Position numbers and translations under genes: made by a program | Notes under the pieces: generated by a model | Told to the model about the DNA's origin: nothing | The model's database searches: none | The model's input: the letters and a program-made list of their open reading frames with translations, nothing else | Source: Kangiella sp. HD9-110m-PIT-SAG07 | Lineage (GTDB): Bacteria; Pseudomonadota; Gammaproteobacteria; Enterobacterales; Kangiellaceae | DNA: 61,979 nt | Direction: 5' to 3' | Assembly: GCA_003370465.1 (NCBI GenBank) | Contig: QQTG01000001.1 | Coordinates: 1-61,979 of the forward strand | In this document: positions 16,549-26,020 of the stretch, piece by piece | Position numbering within the stretch: the first letter of the stretch is position 1 | Layout: every line of letters begins with the position of its first letter

Positions 16549-18462
16549 TTACTGTTCAACTTTTATCGAGCTCTTAAAGTTTTCAATAATGCTTGCTGTG
16601 TCAGACTGAACACTTAAACTCTTTGCTGTTTGTTTCAACTGAGTTTTAGTCGCTTCGTCCATCGCTGTAACATCTGGGTAGTTAACACCGTTAAGTTCAA
16701 CAACAGCAAAGTCACCGTTAAACAAAGGCTTTACCGTGCGCACGGTTTTGTCTTCCTCAGGCGCCGACATTTGATAGACCGCAGAAACTAAAGCAAAGTC
16801 CATACTAGAGTCACGACGCTTCAATGCAGAGTTTTCATTCCACTCTAGCTCTCTTTCCGCAACCAATGCTTCGACTGACTCATCAGAATCTAATGCTTCT
16901 AAAACTGCATTGGCAAAGTTTTCTGCCTCTTTTGCAGACTTTTCTTTAGTTAGCGTTGTGATAATCTGTGGCTTCACCTCTTCGAGAGGCTTTACAGACT
17001 CAGCTTTATAGTCTGTCGCAGTGACATAGACAATATCTTTGCTGCTTAACACAATCTTGTCACTGACTTCTTCAGAGTCAATAACTTGTGCCGAGAATGC
17101 TTTTTCTAATAACGCAGGTTCAGCTGCGATACCAGTTGCATTACTGCGATTAAACATGCCAGTCTCTTCGACATTTAAACCCGCTTGTTCAGCAAACTTC
17201 TCAATGTCATCGCCGTATTCAAACAAAACATCGTTAAGCTTAGACTCTTTAGCATAAAACTCATCATTAGCTTTATCTTCTGCTAAATCAGCAATGATAT
17301 CCTCGCGTACTTCCGAAAGTGGCGTTGTTTCACCTTCGCGACGCTCGATCAGTTTAATGATATGAAAACCAAACTGTGTTTCAACCACATCACTGACATC
17401 ACCTTCTGACTCTAATGCCAAAGCAGCTTTCTCAAACTCAGGAGCCCAGCCAGTTCCAGCAGAATTATCGCTTTGTTCGAAAGCATCAACCCAGTCCAGT
17501 TTACCGCCATTCTCAGCGCTAAACGTATCACTCGAGTGCTCTTCTGCTAACTGAGCAAAATCTTCACCCTCTTGGACTTGCTTTAATAAGTCTGCGGTTT
17601 TCTGCTCCGCATCATCAACTGAGTTATCAATTAAAATATGAGCGACTTGAATTTCTGACGGCTCACTATAATTACTTTTCTGCTGCTCATAATAAGCGAC
17701 GACTTCTTCCTCAGAAATCTCAGCTTTTTTGGCTTCGATTAAAGCATCCGCAGACAAACGAACATATTTCAAATTAATTTGCTCAGGCTGCATAAAGCGA
17801 CTTTGATTCTTGCTGTAATAGTCTTCAATTTCACTATCATCAAAAGAAACATCTTCAGCAAAGCTCGATACTGGAACACGTAAAACTCGTACGTCACGCG
17901 TTTGCTCCTGTAAGCGATACAGAGTTTCAACCTCGTTATCTAAAGCAAAGCCGCTTGAATTCAAACCATTCTGCAGTTGCTGGGCTGCGATACGCTCTTG
18001 GGCAAATTCGTTTAAGTAGTCTTCTGACCAACCATTTGCTCTTAAGAACTCTCTCGCTTGGCTTTGCGAATAAGTACCTGCTAATTGGAACGGCTCAAAA
18101 GTGCGAACCCATTGCTTAACCTGTCCATCAGAAGCTGTCATACCAGAATTTGCGATACCCGCATTGACCACTTCCTGATCAATTAACTGCTGTGCAATTG
18201 ATTGTCTTAATTGCTGACGGCTTGCTTCTGTCGGGTAGCGCTTCTCAAAATCAGCACCATCGCGTTGGCGCATATTGTCAATACGTCTTTGGACGGCTTG
18301 CCCACTGATTGATACGCCTTCAACTTCCGCAATTTTTTCTGGGTCGCCACCAAACATGTTGGCGCCGAAATAGCCTGCCCCTATGAAGAATACAATAATG
18401 ATGAACATCAACGCCTTCATTATTGGGCTTTGCATGCTCTGCTGAATTTTTTCCAACATCAT
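16549..18462 (-). CDS. ppiD: PpiD periplasmic folding chaperone
   Basis: This is an inner-membrane-anchored periplasmic chaperone that meets proteins leaving the Sec channel. It has 637 residues: a short cytoplasmic N-terminus, one transmembrane helix (about residues 15-34), a SurA-like N-domain, one parvulin PpiC domain (about 260-375, with IQVAHILI and FGFHIIKL) and a long C-terminal domain rich in acidic residues. Two adjacent ATG codons could start it (MMLEKIQQ). It follows hupB and two tRNAs, the usual gammaproteobacterial order lon-hupB-ppiD. Confidence 0.95.
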   Translation of the reverse strand: MMLEKIQQSMQSPIMKALMFIIIVFFIGAGYFGANMFGGDPEKIAEVEGVSISGQAVQRRIDNMRQRDGADFEKRYPTEASRQQLRQSIAQQLIDQEVVNAGIANSGMTASDGQVKQWVRTFEPFQLAGTYSQSQAREFLRANGWSEDYLNEFAQERIAAQQLQNGLNSSGFALDNEVETLYRLQEQTRDVRVLRVPVSSFAEDVSFDDSEIEDYYSKNQSRFMQPEQINLKYVRLSADALIEAKKAEISEEEVVAYYEQQKSNYSEPSEIQVAHILIDNSVDDAEQKTADLLKQVQEGEDFAQLAEEHSSDTFSAENGGKLDWVDAFEQSDNSAGTGWAPEFEKAALALESEGDVSDVVETQFGFHIIKLIERREGETTPLSEVREDIIADLAEDKANDEFYAKESKLNDVLFEYGDDIEKFAEQAGLNVEETGMFNRSNATGIAAEPALLEKAFSAQVIDSEEVSDKIVLSSKDIVYVTATDYKAESVKPLEEVKPQIITTLTKEKSAKEAENFANAVLEALDSDESVEALVAERELEWNENSALKRRDSSMDFALVSAVYQMSAPEEDKTVRTVKPLFNGDFAVVELNGVNYPDVTAMDEATKTQLKQTAKSLSVQSDTASIIENFKSSIKVEQ

Positions 18463-18537
18463 GGCTGAAATTACCTTTAGTTTATCTTATCGGTGACTTT
18501 TAACTGACTCTTATAACCAGTTTCATACCCTAGTTAT

Positions 18538-18562
18538 AAAAAACGCGCCCTAAAGGCGCGCT
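18538..18562 (-). terminator. Terminator after the tRNA-Val/tRNA-Asp unit
   Basis: Read on the minus strand, CGCGCC pairs with GGCGCG around a short TTTA-containing loop and is followed by six T. It lies nine bases after the 3' end of tRNA-Asp. Confidence 0.85.
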
Positions 18563-18570
18563 CAAAATAA

Positions 18571-18647
18571 TGGCGGAGCGGACGGGACTCGAACCCGCGA
18601 CCCCCGGCGTGACAGGCCGGTATTCTAACCAGCTGAACTACCGCTCC
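18571..18647 (-). tRNA. tRNA-Asp (anticodon GTC)
   Basis: The gene is 77 bases including an encoded CCA. The acceptor stem GGAGCGG pairs with its partner, the anticodon loop reads CTGTCAC and the T-loop GTTCGAG is intact. It is almost identical to enterobacterial tRNA-Asp. Confidence 0.96.
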
Positions 18648-18699
18648 GAATTTTTGAGTCCTCATCACAAGCGTTCAACGATACTTGTGATGAAAGACT

Positions 18700-18775
18700 T
18701 GGTGGGTGGTACTGGGCTCGAACCAGTGACCCTCGCCTTGTAAGGGCGATGCTCTCCCAACTGAGCTAACCACCC
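18700..18775 (-). tRNA. tRNA-Val (anticodon TAC)
   Basis: The gene is 76 bases with encoded CCA. The acceptor stem GGGTGGT pairs with ACCACCC, the anticodon loop reads CTTACAA and the T-loop GTTCGAG is present. It lies between hupB and tRNA-Asp. Confidence 0.96.
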
Positions 18776-18790
18776 GCAAAAAATCGGCGA

Positions 18791-19063
18791 TTAGTTTACC
18801 GCGTCTTTAAGCGCTTTACCAGCTTTAAAACCAGGAACTTTAGCGGCTTTAATTTGGATAGTTTCACCAGTTTTTGGGTTACGGCCTTGACGTGCTGCAC
18901 GCTCTTTTACAGAGAATGTACCGAATCCAACTAGAGAAACACCTTCGCCTTTTTGCAAAGAATCTGTTACTGCGTCAAGCATTGAGTCTAGTGCACGACC
19001 TGCTGCTGCTTTAGAAATATCTGCGCCTGCTGCGATAGCATCAATTAATTCTGATTTATTCAC
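18791..19063 (-). CDS. hupB: DNA-binding protein HU-beta
   Basis: This is a 90-residue histone-like protein that bends and compacts DNA as a dimer. The family signature [22 protein letters not shown] contains the arm that enters the minor groove, and the N-terminus [11 protein letters not shown] is typical. The position between lon and ppiD marks it as HU-beta rather than IHF. A strong promoter lies upstream at 19152-19181. Confidence 0.96.
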   Translation of the reverse strand: MNKSELIDAIAAGADISKAAAGRALDSMLDAVTDSLQKGEGVSLVGFGTFSVKERAARQGRNPKTGETIQIKAAKVPGFKAGKALKDAVN

Positions 19064-19151
19064 TCACTTTCCCCTTTAATTTTTTAGAAAATCTGTGATT
19101 AAAAAACATACTGCGTTTCTTAGAGTTTTTATGCATAACTCAAGGTGCTCT

Positions 19152-19181
19152 GTTATATCAACTGACTATTAAAACTGTCAA
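19152..19181 (-). promoter_or_regulatory. Sigma70-type promoter of hupB
   Basis: On the minus strand a perfect -35 TTGACA (19176-19181) is followed after 18 bases by TATAAC (19152-19157). The -10 ends about 90 bases before the hupB start. Confidence 0.75.
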
Positions 19182-19232
19182 GATAATTTAGAGCAATATC
19201 GCTAAAAGTCTCTAGAAATCAGCATTTCACGC

Positions 19233-21635
19233 TTAATGTGGTTGAATTTTGTTCTGTTCATCTTGCTTTGATGAAGCAGTTTCAGGTTTCGATTCAACCG
19301 GTTTACTGATTGGTTCTGGAAGCCTTTCAAGTGCAATATCTATCACTTCGTCAATCCATTTAACCGCAATAATTTTAAGATCTTGTTTAATATTTTTTGG
19401 AATATCTTCAAGATTTCGTTCATTTTCTTTTGGAATGATAACGGTCTTAATACCGCCTCTGTGAGCTGCTAACAGCTTTTCTTTCAAACCACCGATTGGT
19501 AACACCTCACCCCGTAACGTAATTTCGCCTGTCATGGCGACATCTCGTCTTACAGGTATATCCGTAAGGCTAGAAATTAACGCCGTGCACATGCCGATAC
19601 CGGCGCTTGGGCCGTCTTTTGGCGTGGCACCTTCAGGGACGTGAATATGAAGATCTTTGGTTTCGTAAAAGTCCGGCTCAATACCTAGAGCCAAGCAACG
19701 ACTACGAACTACAGTCATCGCTGCTTGAATCGACTCTTTCATGACATCACCAAGCTGACCTGTAAAGACAGGTTTGCCTTTACCCTTCACAACGACAGAT
19801 TCAATGGTCAGTAGCTCACCGCCCACCGACGTCCAAGCTAAGCCTGTAACCTGCCCAACCTTGTTATTTTCTCCAGCACGCCCATAGTCATGACGCTGCA
19901 CACCAAGGTAATTGTTGATGTTTTTCTCAGTGATCTTAACCGTTTTCTGCTCTTTCTTTGCCAAAAGCTGTTCTTTTACCGTTTTACGGCACACTTTTGA
20001 AATCTCACGCTCTAGATTACGAACGCCCGACTCTCTTGTATAGTAACGAATCATACTGCGTATAGCATCATCCGCAAGCTCCAACTCACCTTTCTTCAGG
20101 CCAGCATTCTTGATTTGCTTTGGTAAAAGATACCGCTTCGCAATCTCGACTTTTTCGTCTTCGGTATAGCCTGGAATTCGGATAACTTCCATACGGTCTA
20201 GCAACGGTGCTGGAATATTCATAGAGTTAGAAGTTGCAATGAACATCACTTCCGATAAATCATAATCTACTTCAAGATAATGATCGCTAAAGGTATGATT
20301 TTGTTCAGGATCCAATACCTCTAATAATGCTGAGGATGGATCGCCACGCATATCCATGGCCATTTTGTCGATTTCATCCAATAAGAAAAGTGGGTTTTTA
20401 ACACCAACTTTGCTCATTCGCTGCATTAACTTACCTGGCATAGCTCCAATATACGTCCGGCGGTGACCACGAATCTCAGCCTCATCGCGAACGCCGCCAA
20501 GCGCCATACGAGTGTATTTACGGCCGGTTGCGCGAGCGATAGACTGACCCAGTGAAGTTTTACCTACACCTGGAGGTCCTACTAAACACAACACCGGACC
20601 TTTCAACTTCTTCACACGCTGTTGTACCGCTAAATACTCAAGGATGCGGTCTTTAATTTTTTCTAGACCATAATGATCTTCATCCAAGACCTCTTCCGCT
20701 TTCAGCAAATCGTGTTTAACACGACTACGCTTTTTCCACGGGATACCTAATAGCCAGTCGATATAACCACGGACAACTGTCGCTTCGGCTGACATTGGTG
20801 ACATCATCTTTAACTTTTTAAGCTCAGCTTCGGCCTTTTCCTTAGCCTCTTTGCTCATTCCGGCTTCTTCTATCTTTTTCGCCAGCTCTTCATGCTCAGA
20901 AGCCGTTTCTTCACCATCTCCCAGCTCTTTTTGAATCGCTTTAATCTGCTCATTTAAGTAATATTCGCGCTGGTTTTTCTCCATCTGATTCTTAACACGG
21001 CCGCGGATGCGTTTCTCAACTTCAAGCAGATCCATTTCGCTTTCCATCTTGCTCATCAAGTGCTCAAGACGTTCGACTACAGATTCCATCTGCAAAATCT
21101 CTTGCTTGTCTTCAATGCTCAACGACATATGTGCAGCGATACTATCTGCTAAGCGACTCGGACTCTCGATTCCAGACAGCGTGGTCAGGATTTCACTAGG
21201 AATTTTCTTGTTGAGTTTTACGTACTTATCAAAACTATTTAAAGCAGCACGAGATAATGCATCCTCCTGATCTTCTTGACCAGATTGGTTATCAACATAC
21301 TCAACCTCAGCCACAAACATCGGATCGGTTTGTGTATAGTTAATCACTTTTGCACGCTGAACACCTTCGACCAATACTTTAACGTTGCCGTCAGGTAGCT
21401 TTAGCATTTGTAAAATAGTCGCAACACACCCGTAATCAAAGACTTGATCAGTGTCTGGCATGTCCTCTGTGGCTTCTTTTTGTGCCACTAACATGACTTG
21501 CTTATCGCCATTGGTCGCTTCTTCTAGCGCTTGAATCGACTTCTCTCGACCTACAAACAGCGGAATGACCATGTGTGGGAAAACCACCACATCACGCAGC
21601 GGTAACAATGGAAGTTGTTTCGTTTCTAATGGCAT
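19233..21635 (-). CDS. lon: ATP-dependent Lon protease
   Basis: Lon is the cytoplasmic AAA+ serine protease that removes damaged and short-lived regulatory proteins. From the ATG at 21635 it has 800 residues; an in-frame TTG nine codons upstream is less likely, since the AGGA site suits the ATG. The N-domain begins [19 protein letters not shown], Walker A GPPGVGKT is at about 353-360, and Walker B is [10 protein letters not shown]. The protease Ser is in PKDGPSAGI and its Lys in [10 protein letters not shown] hairpin lies between clpX and lon (21675-21699), and no separate heat-shock promoter was seen in that short gap. Confidence 0.97.
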   Translation of the reverse strand: MPLETKQLPLLPLRDVVVFPHMVIPLFVGREKSIQALEEATNGDKQVMLVAQKEATEDMPDTDQVFDYGCVATILQMLKLPDGNVKVLVEGVQRAKVINYTQTDPMFVAEVEYVDNQSGQEDQEDALSRAALNSFDKYVKLNKKIPSEILTTLSGIESPSRLADSIAAHMSLSIEDKQEILQMESVVERLEHLMSKMESEMDLLEVEKRIRGRVKNQMEKNQREYYLNEQIKAIQKELGDGEETASEHEELAKKIEEAGMSKEAKEKAEAELKKLKMMSPMSAEATVVRGYIDWLLGIPWKKRSRVKHDLLKAEEVLDEDHYGLEKIKDRILEYLAVQQRVKKLKGPVLCLVGPPGVGKTSLGQSIARATGRKYTRMALGGVRDEAEIRGHRRTYIGAMPGKLMQRMSKVGVKNPLFLLDEIDKMAMDMRGDPSSALLEVLDPEQNHTFSDHYLEVDYDLSEVMFIATSNSMNIPAPLLDRMEVIRIPGYTEDEKVEIAKRYLLPKQIKNAGLKKGELELADDAIRSMIRYYTRESGVRNLEREISKVCRKTVKEQLLAKKEQKTVKITEKNINNYLGVQRHDYGRAGENNKVGQVTGLAWTSVGGELLTIESVVVKGKGKPVFTGQLGDVMKESIQAAMTVVRSRCLALGIEPDFYETKDLHIHVPEGATPKDGPSAGIGMCTALISSLTDIPVRRDVAMTGEITLRGEVLPIGGLKEKLLAAHRGGIKTVIIPKENERNLEDIPKNIKQDLKIIAVKWIDEVIDIALERLPEPISKPVESKPETASSKQDEQNKIQPH

Positions 21636-21674
21636 GAATTCAATTTTCCTGGGATTTGTCAATCAGTGGGACAT

Positions 21675-21699
21675 GGCTGTGCTTGGTATGAGCACAGCC
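21675..21699 (-). repeat. Perfect nine-pair hairpin in the clpX-lon gap
   Basis: GGCTGTGCT (21675-21683) pairs with AGCACAGCC (21691-21699) around a seven-base loop. There is no T run after it on the minus strand, so it is not a standard terminator. It could stabilise or divide the clpX-lon message. Confidence 0.7.
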
Positions 21700-21710
21700 A
21701 ATCGTATTTA

Positions 21711-22979
21711 TTACTCTGATGCAGCTTTTGATTGATTATCGTAAATCAATAAAGGCTCAGCTTCGCCTTTAACGACTGCACCATCAATACATACTTTGCT
21801 TACGCCTTCTAAAGACGGTAAGTCATACATGGTGTCTAATAATATTTCTTCAAGTATCGAGCGCAAACCACGAGCACCGGTACGACGTGCCATCGCTTTA
21901 TGGGCAATAGCTGTTAAAGCATCTTTGCGGAACTCTAAATCAACATCTTCAAGAGAAAATAGTTTGCTGTATTGCTTTGTAAGAGCATTTTTGGGTTCGG
22001 TTAGAATACGAACCAACGCGTTTTCGTCCAACTCTTTAAGCGTGGTCAAAATAGGTAATCGACCAATAAACTCAGGAATCAAACCAAACTTAACTAAATC
22101 ATCTGGCTCGACTTTCTGTAGCATTTCGCCGACTTTTGCACTGTCGTTAACTTCTTTTACGTCAGCACCAAAACCGATACCGCCTTTTTCTGTACGTTCT
22201 TGAATCACTTTTTCAAGACCCGCAAAGGCACCACCACAGACGAACAAAATGCTTCCTGTATTAACTTGCAGAAACTCTTGCTGCGGATGTTTACGACCAC
22301 CCTGAGGCGGAACCGATGCTACCGTACCCTCAATCAGCTTAAGTAAGGCTTGTTGCACACCTTCACCAGACACATCGCGCGTTATGGAAGGATTATCTGA
22401 CTTACGAGAAATCTTATCGATCTCATCGATGTAGACAATGCCTCGTTCAGCTTTCTCAACATCATAGTCACACTTCTGAAGAAGCTTCTGAATGATGTTT
22501 TCAACATCCTCACCCACATAGCCAGCTTCTGTTAATGTGGTAGCATCTGCCATAGTAAAGGGCACATCAAGCATGCGAGCTAAAGTTTCAGCCAGCAAAG
22601 TTTTACCGCTACCCGTAGGGCCTATCAGTAGAATATTACTTTTTCCAAGCTCTACATCTTGGTGCTCGCTCGAATGAGGTTCATGCTCTAAACGCTTATA
22701 GTGGTTATAAACCGCTACTGAAAGTACTTTCTTAGCATCTTCTTGGCCAATAACGTATTGCTCTAAGAATTCTGCAATTTCTTTAGGCTTAGGCAGCTTA
22801 TCTTTTGCTTCTTTTGAGGCAATTTCTTGAATTTCTTCTATGATGATGTCGTTGCATAAATCTACGCATTCATTACAAATAAAAACACGCGGTCCTGCGA
22901 TCAGCTTTTTAACTTCATGCTGACTCTTACCACAAAATGAACAATAGAGTGTTTTATCGTCGGAGTTCTCGTTACTCAT
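21711..22979 (-). CDS. clpX: ClpX, unfoldase subunit of the ClpXP protease
   Basis: ClpX is a hexameric AAA+ unfoldase that recognises tagged proteins and feeds them to ClpP. It has 422 residues: an N-terminal zinc-binding domain with Cys 13, 16, 35 and 38, Walker A GPTGSGKT at 120-127, Walker [10 protein letters not shown], and the pore and ClpP-contact regions expected for the family. The ATG follows GAGGTAGATA, a good ribosome site. The leader carries a hairpin at 22997-23014 and a sigma32-like promoter at 23087-23114, so it can be expressed apart from clpP. Confidence 0.97.
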   Translation of the reverse strand: MSNENSDDKTLYCSFCGKSQHEVKKLIAGPRVFICNECVDLCNDIIIEEIQEIASKEAKDKLPKPKEIAEFLEQYVIGQEDAKKVLSVAVYNHYKRLEHEPHSSEHQDVELGKSNILLIGPTGSGKTLLAETLARMLDVPFTMADATTLTEAGYVGEDVENIIQKLLQKCDYDVEKAERGIVYIDEIDKISRKSDNPSITRDVSGEGVQQALLKLIEGTVASVPPQGGRKHPQQEFLQVNTGSILFVCGGAFAGLEKVIQERTEKGGIGFGADVKEVNDSAKVGEMLQKVEPDDLVKFGLIPEFIGRLPILTTLKELDENALVRILTEPKNALTKQYSKLFSLEDVDLEFRKDALTAIAHKAMARRTGARGLRSILEEILLDTMYDLPSLEGVSKVCIDGAVVKGEAEPLLIYDNQSKAASE

Positions 22980-22996
22980 TATCTACCTCAAGCATG

Positions 22997-23014
22997 CGCC
23001 ATAAATGTATGGCG
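22997..23014 (-). promoter_or_regulatory. Leader hairpin just upstream of the clpX ribosome site
   Basis: CGCCATA (22997-23003) pairs with TATGGCG (23008-23014) around four bases. It ends 17 bases before the clpX ATG, leaving the GAGGT site outside the stem. Confidence 0.55.
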
Positions 23015-23086
23015 TGGCTTTATTTAGTGCTTATCGCCTATCTTTTGTAAATAGGCTCTCTCAAAGCAGGCTCTTCCACATAGAAG

Positions 23087-23114
23087 AAATAAGGCTGAAT
23101 TTGGATTTTTCAAG
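23087..23114 (-). promoter_or_regulatory. Sigma32-like heat-shock promoter of clpX
   Basis: On the minus strand CTTGAAA (23108-23114) is followed by 13 bases and CCTTATTT (23087-23094). The first matches the sigma32 -35 consensus exactly; the second matches the -10 CCCCATNT at all but two fixed positions. It lies about 108 bases upstream of clpX. Confidence 0.55.
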
Positions 23115-23203
23115 TACGTCTGAGGTACTTAATCTGGCTTCAACGCCTTAACTTCCTCATCGTCATAACTTAACAGTACCAAATAAATCCCAGCAACAAA
23201 AGC

Positions 23204-23229
23204 AAAAAGCCCACGGCCGTGGGCTTTTT
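23204..23229. terminator. Terminator after clpP
   Basis: This is a perfect 26-base inverted repeat in which AAAAAGCCCACGG is followed directly by CCGTGGGCTTTTT. Read on the minus strand it stops the tig-clpP message 33 bases after the clpP stop and so separates clpP from clpX. Confidence 0.9.
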
Positions 23230-23261
23230 GCAGCGATTTACAAGATTTGGATTGGGAAATA

Positions 23262-23873
23262 TTATTTTCTAGAATTGATAATAGAATCGACTAAACCGTA
23301 GTCAATAGCTTCTTCAGCTGATAGGAAGTTATCACGATCCGTGTCTTTTTCCACTTGCTCGATTGGCTTATCACAATGATGTGACAAAATACCATTGAGT
23401 CGCTTCTTCATTTCATAAATCTCTTGAGCATGAATAGCGATATCAGATGCTTGTCCCTGGAATCCACCAAGAGGTTGGTGAATCATCATGCGCGAGTTTG
23501 GTAAACAGTGACGCTTACCGGCAGCACCTCCCGCCAACAACAAGGCTCCCATACTAGCAGCTTGTCCGACACAAACGGTAGAAACGTCAGGGCGAATAAA
23601 TTGCATCGTGTCGTAAATGCCCATACCAGCGGTGACAACACCACCTGGAGAATTGATATATAAATAGATATCTTTATCAGGATTATCAGACTCTAAAAAC
23701 AACATCTGAGCCACGATAGAATTAGCCATGTTATCTTCAACAGGACCAACACAGAAAATAACACGCTCTTTTAATAGGCGTGAATAGATGTCATAAGAAC
23801 GCTCGCCACGCGAGGTTTGTTCGACAACCATTGGAATTAAAGCATTGCTGATGGGTTGATCAATTTTGCTCAT
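23262..23873 (-). CDS. clpP: ClpP, proteolytic subunit
   Basis: This is the tetradecameric serine peptidase that works with ClpX. It has 203 residues, and the catalytic triad is visible as Ser107 (GQAASMGAL), His132 (MMIHQPLGG) and Asp181 (DRDNF). The N-terminus has a short propeptide-like stretch before [15 protein letters not shown]. It follows tig after an 80-base gap with a hairpin at 23904-23926 and is itself followed by a strong terminator, an arrangement that separates ClpP from ClpX. Confidence 0.97.
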   Translation of the reverse strand: MSKIDQPISNALIPMVVEQTSRGERSYDIYSRLLKERVIFCVGPVEDNMANSIVAQMLFLESDNPDKDIYLYINSPGGVVTAGMGIYDTMQFIRPDVSTVCVGQAASMGALLLAGGAAGKRHCLPNSRMMIHQPLGGFQGQASDIAIHAQEIYEMKKRLNGILSHHCDKPIEQVEKDTDRDNFLSAEEAIDYGLVDSIINSRK

Positions 23874-23903
23874 GTTAGAAGTATTCCTTAATCTAAAGAC
23901 AAA

Positions 23904-23926
23904 AGAAGCGGAATAAATCCGCTTCT
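23904..23926 (-). terminator. Hairpin between tig and clpP, possible attenuator
   Basis: AGAAGCGGA pairs perfectly with TCCGCTTCT around five bases. On the minus strand a T-rich but interrupted stretch (TTTTGTCTTT) follows, so partial termination after tig is plausible. Confidence 0.55.
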
Positions 23927-23953
23927 AATGAATCATGTGATTGGAGGCTAAAC

Positions 23954-25246
23954 TTACTGTTGATTCGTGTTTAGCAACTCGTCAAATTTAACGGCTTTCT
24001 CGGTTACTTTAGCTTTTTCTAGCACCAAGTCAACCACAGAGTCTTCTAATACTAACGACTCTACTTCACGTAAACGCTGAGGGTCGCCATAGTACCATTC
24101 GATCACTTCTTGTGGCTCTTCGTAGACTGACGCCAAGTCTTCAACTTGTGCGCGAACTTTCGCTTCATCAGCTTTAAGCTCCTCAGACTTAATGATTTCT
24201 GCAACCACTAAACCAAGCTTTACGCGACGAGTCGCTTGTTCTTCAAATAAGTCAGCAGGAAGATCAGGCGTTTGATCTTTAGGTGCGTTCATACGCTGAG
24301 CCATTTCTTGACGCATACGGTCAATTTCTTGATCAACCATCGCTTTAGGCATATCGAATTCATGCTTCTCAATAAGCTTATCCATCACAGCGCCTTTAAC
24401 GCGTGACTTGATAGCGTTACGAAGCTCACGCTCCATGTTTTTCTTAACGTCATCTTTTAATGCCGCTAAGTCGTCAGCGCCTAGTTGCTCAGCCAGCTCA
24501 GTGACTGTCGGTAATTCTTTCTTGTTAACAGCATGAACGTGAGTTTCGAAAGTTGCTTCTTTTCCCTTCAAATCTTCAACGTGGTAGTCGTCAGGGAAAG
24601 TGACTTTAACTTCAACGTCGCTGTCCGCAGATGCACCAACAAGTTGATCTTCAAAGCCAGGAATCATATTACCCGCACCAATTTCTAGTGGGAATTGAGT
24701 TGCTTCACCACCTTGGAATGCTTCGCCATCAATAAAGCCTTTGAAATCGATAACCACTTGGTCACCTTCTTTCGCTTTACGCTTTACTTCAGCCCAAGAA
24801 GCGCGCTGCTCACGAAGAGTATCCATCATTTTTGATAAATCTTCGTCATCAACGTCAGATGCAGGCTTTTCAATTTCTAAATCAGAAAGGTCAGCAACTT
24901 CAATTTCAGGATAAACTTCGAACGTTGCAGAGAACTTCAGGTTAGCACCATCTTTGTTCTCAATAAGCTCTAGCTGAGGATAGCCAGCTGGGGTTAATTC
25001 TTCTTTTTGAACAGCCTCAAAGTAGTTACGCTGCATCACTTCACCAAGAATTTCTTGACGAACGGCATCACCATAACGCTTTTTCACGACTTTAAAAGGG
25101 ACTTTGCCTGGACGGAAACCGTTCATTTTCACGGTACGTGTCATTTCTTGAAGGCGTTTTTGCACTGCGCCGTCGATATTCTCGGCAGGTACATCGATAA
25201 CTAATTTTCTTTCTAGACCTTTACTGGCTTCAACTGAAACTTGCAT
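23954..25246 (-). CDS. tig: Trigger factor, ribosome-associated chaperone
   Basis: Trigger factor meets nascent chains at the ribosome exit and has a peptidyl-prolyl isomerase domain. The protein has 430 residues. The ribosome-binding signature GFRPGKVP is at residues 43-50, the FKBP-like domain is at about 150-240 (GDQVVIDFKGFIDGEAF), and the C-terminal chaperone arms follow. It is the first gene of the tig-clpP unit and lies downstream of the four-tRNA cluster on the same strand. Confidence 0.97.
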   Translation of the reverse strand: MQVSVEASKGLERKLVIDVPAENIDGAVQKRLQEMTRTVKMNGFRPGKVPFKVVKKRYGDAVRQEILGEVMQRNYFEAVQKEELTPAGYPQLELIENKDGANLKFSATFEVYPEIEVADLSDLEIEKPASDVDDEDLSKMMDTLREQRASWAEVKRKAKEGDQVVIDFKGFIDGEAFQGGEATQFPLEIGAGNMIPGFEDQLVGASADSDVEVKVTFPDDYHVEDLKGKEATFETHVHAVNKKELPTVTELAEQLGADDLAALKDDVKKNMERELRNAIKSRVKGAVMDKLIEKHEFDMPKAMVDQEIDRMRQEMAQRMNAPKDQTPDLPADLFEEQATRRVKLGLVVAEIIKSEELKADEAKVRAQVEDLASVYEEPQEVIEWYYGDPQRLREVESLVLEDSVVDLVLEKAKVTEKAVKFDELLNTNQQ

Positions 25247-25368
25247 TCGCTGATCTCCGATAGGCTATTCTTTCATAGCTATTAATAATATATGACCAGG
25301 TTTTCAGATGAAGACTATAAGGGAGGAACCATCTTTCAATACTAGTCTTTATAAACCTAGTCAAAAGA

Positions 25369-25453
25369 TGGTGCGAAAGGAGAGACTCGAACTCTCACGC
25401 CTCGCGGCACTGGAACCTAAATCCAGCGTGTCTACCAATTCCACCACTCTCGC
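25369..25453 (-). tRNA. tRNA-Leu (anticodon TAG)
   Basis: The gene is 85 bases with encoded CCA and the long variable arm typical of class II tRNAs. The anticodon stem CTGGA/TCCAG encloses TTTAGGT. It is the last of four tRNAs in order Pro-Arg-His-Leu. An inverted repeat (25328-25336 with 25364-25372) overlaps its 3' end. Confidence 0.95.
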
Positions 25454-25531
25454 GTTTTAGATTGCGGGCCCTGAGCCCTCATCGAACCATATTGTAATTT
25501 CTGCGTAACATAAGTAACGTTAACAGAAATC

Positions 25532-25608
25532 TGGGGTGGACGATGGGATTTGAACCCACGACAACCGGAATCACAATCCGGGGCTCTACCAACTGAGCTA
25601 CGCCCACC
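25532..25608 (-). tRNA. tRNA-His (anticodon GTG)
   Basis: The gene is 77 bases if the extra G at position -1 is counted; that G can pair with C73, as required for histidyl-tRNA. The anticodon loop reads TTGTGAT, and CCA is encoded. Confidence 0.95.
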
Positions 25609-25656
25609 ATCAACCTTTCTCTTTACTGTTCTCCCCGACCCGCTTGCTCGAAGCAA

Positions 25657-25733
<77 letters not shown>

Positions 25734-25766
25734 ATGTTTATCCTGACGTCGAGGCGAGAAAATAAT

Positions 25767-25843
25767 TGGTCGGAGATGAGGGATTTGAACCCCCGACATC
25801 CTGCACCCAAAGCAGGCGCGCTACCAGACTGCGCTAATCTCCG
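25767..25843 (-). tRNA. tRNA-Pro (anticodon TGG)
   Basis: The gene is 77 bases with encoded CCA. The acceptor stem CGGAGAT pairs with its partner, the anticodon loop reads TTTGGGT and the T-loop GTTCAAA is intact. It is the first tRNA of the cluster. Confidence 0.95.
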
Positions 25844-25992
25844 AATTTTGTCGCTAGGGGCTTGCCCCTGCGAGACGCGCATATTACTGATTTCCCCCAT
25901 ACCCGTCAACACTTTTCGTCGCTTTTTTTCTATTTTCTTCGTCACTTATAAAAGCATTGAGTATGTTGCTCAATATTGCGACAATAGCGCCT

Positions 25993-26010
25993 TTCAAACA
26001 ATCATTTGAA
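25993..26010. promoter_or_regulatory. PsrA-like near-palindrome before folD
   Basis: TTCAAAC, four bases, ATTTGAA: it differs by one base from the palindrome seen before fadI. It ends ten bases before the folD ATG. It may be chance. Confidence 0.25.
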
Positions 26011-26020
26011 TTTAATCTGC

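Noticed and set aside
23204..23229. A possible regulatory palindrome
   Set aside because: The flanking A and T runs and the position after clpP make it an ordinary terminator.
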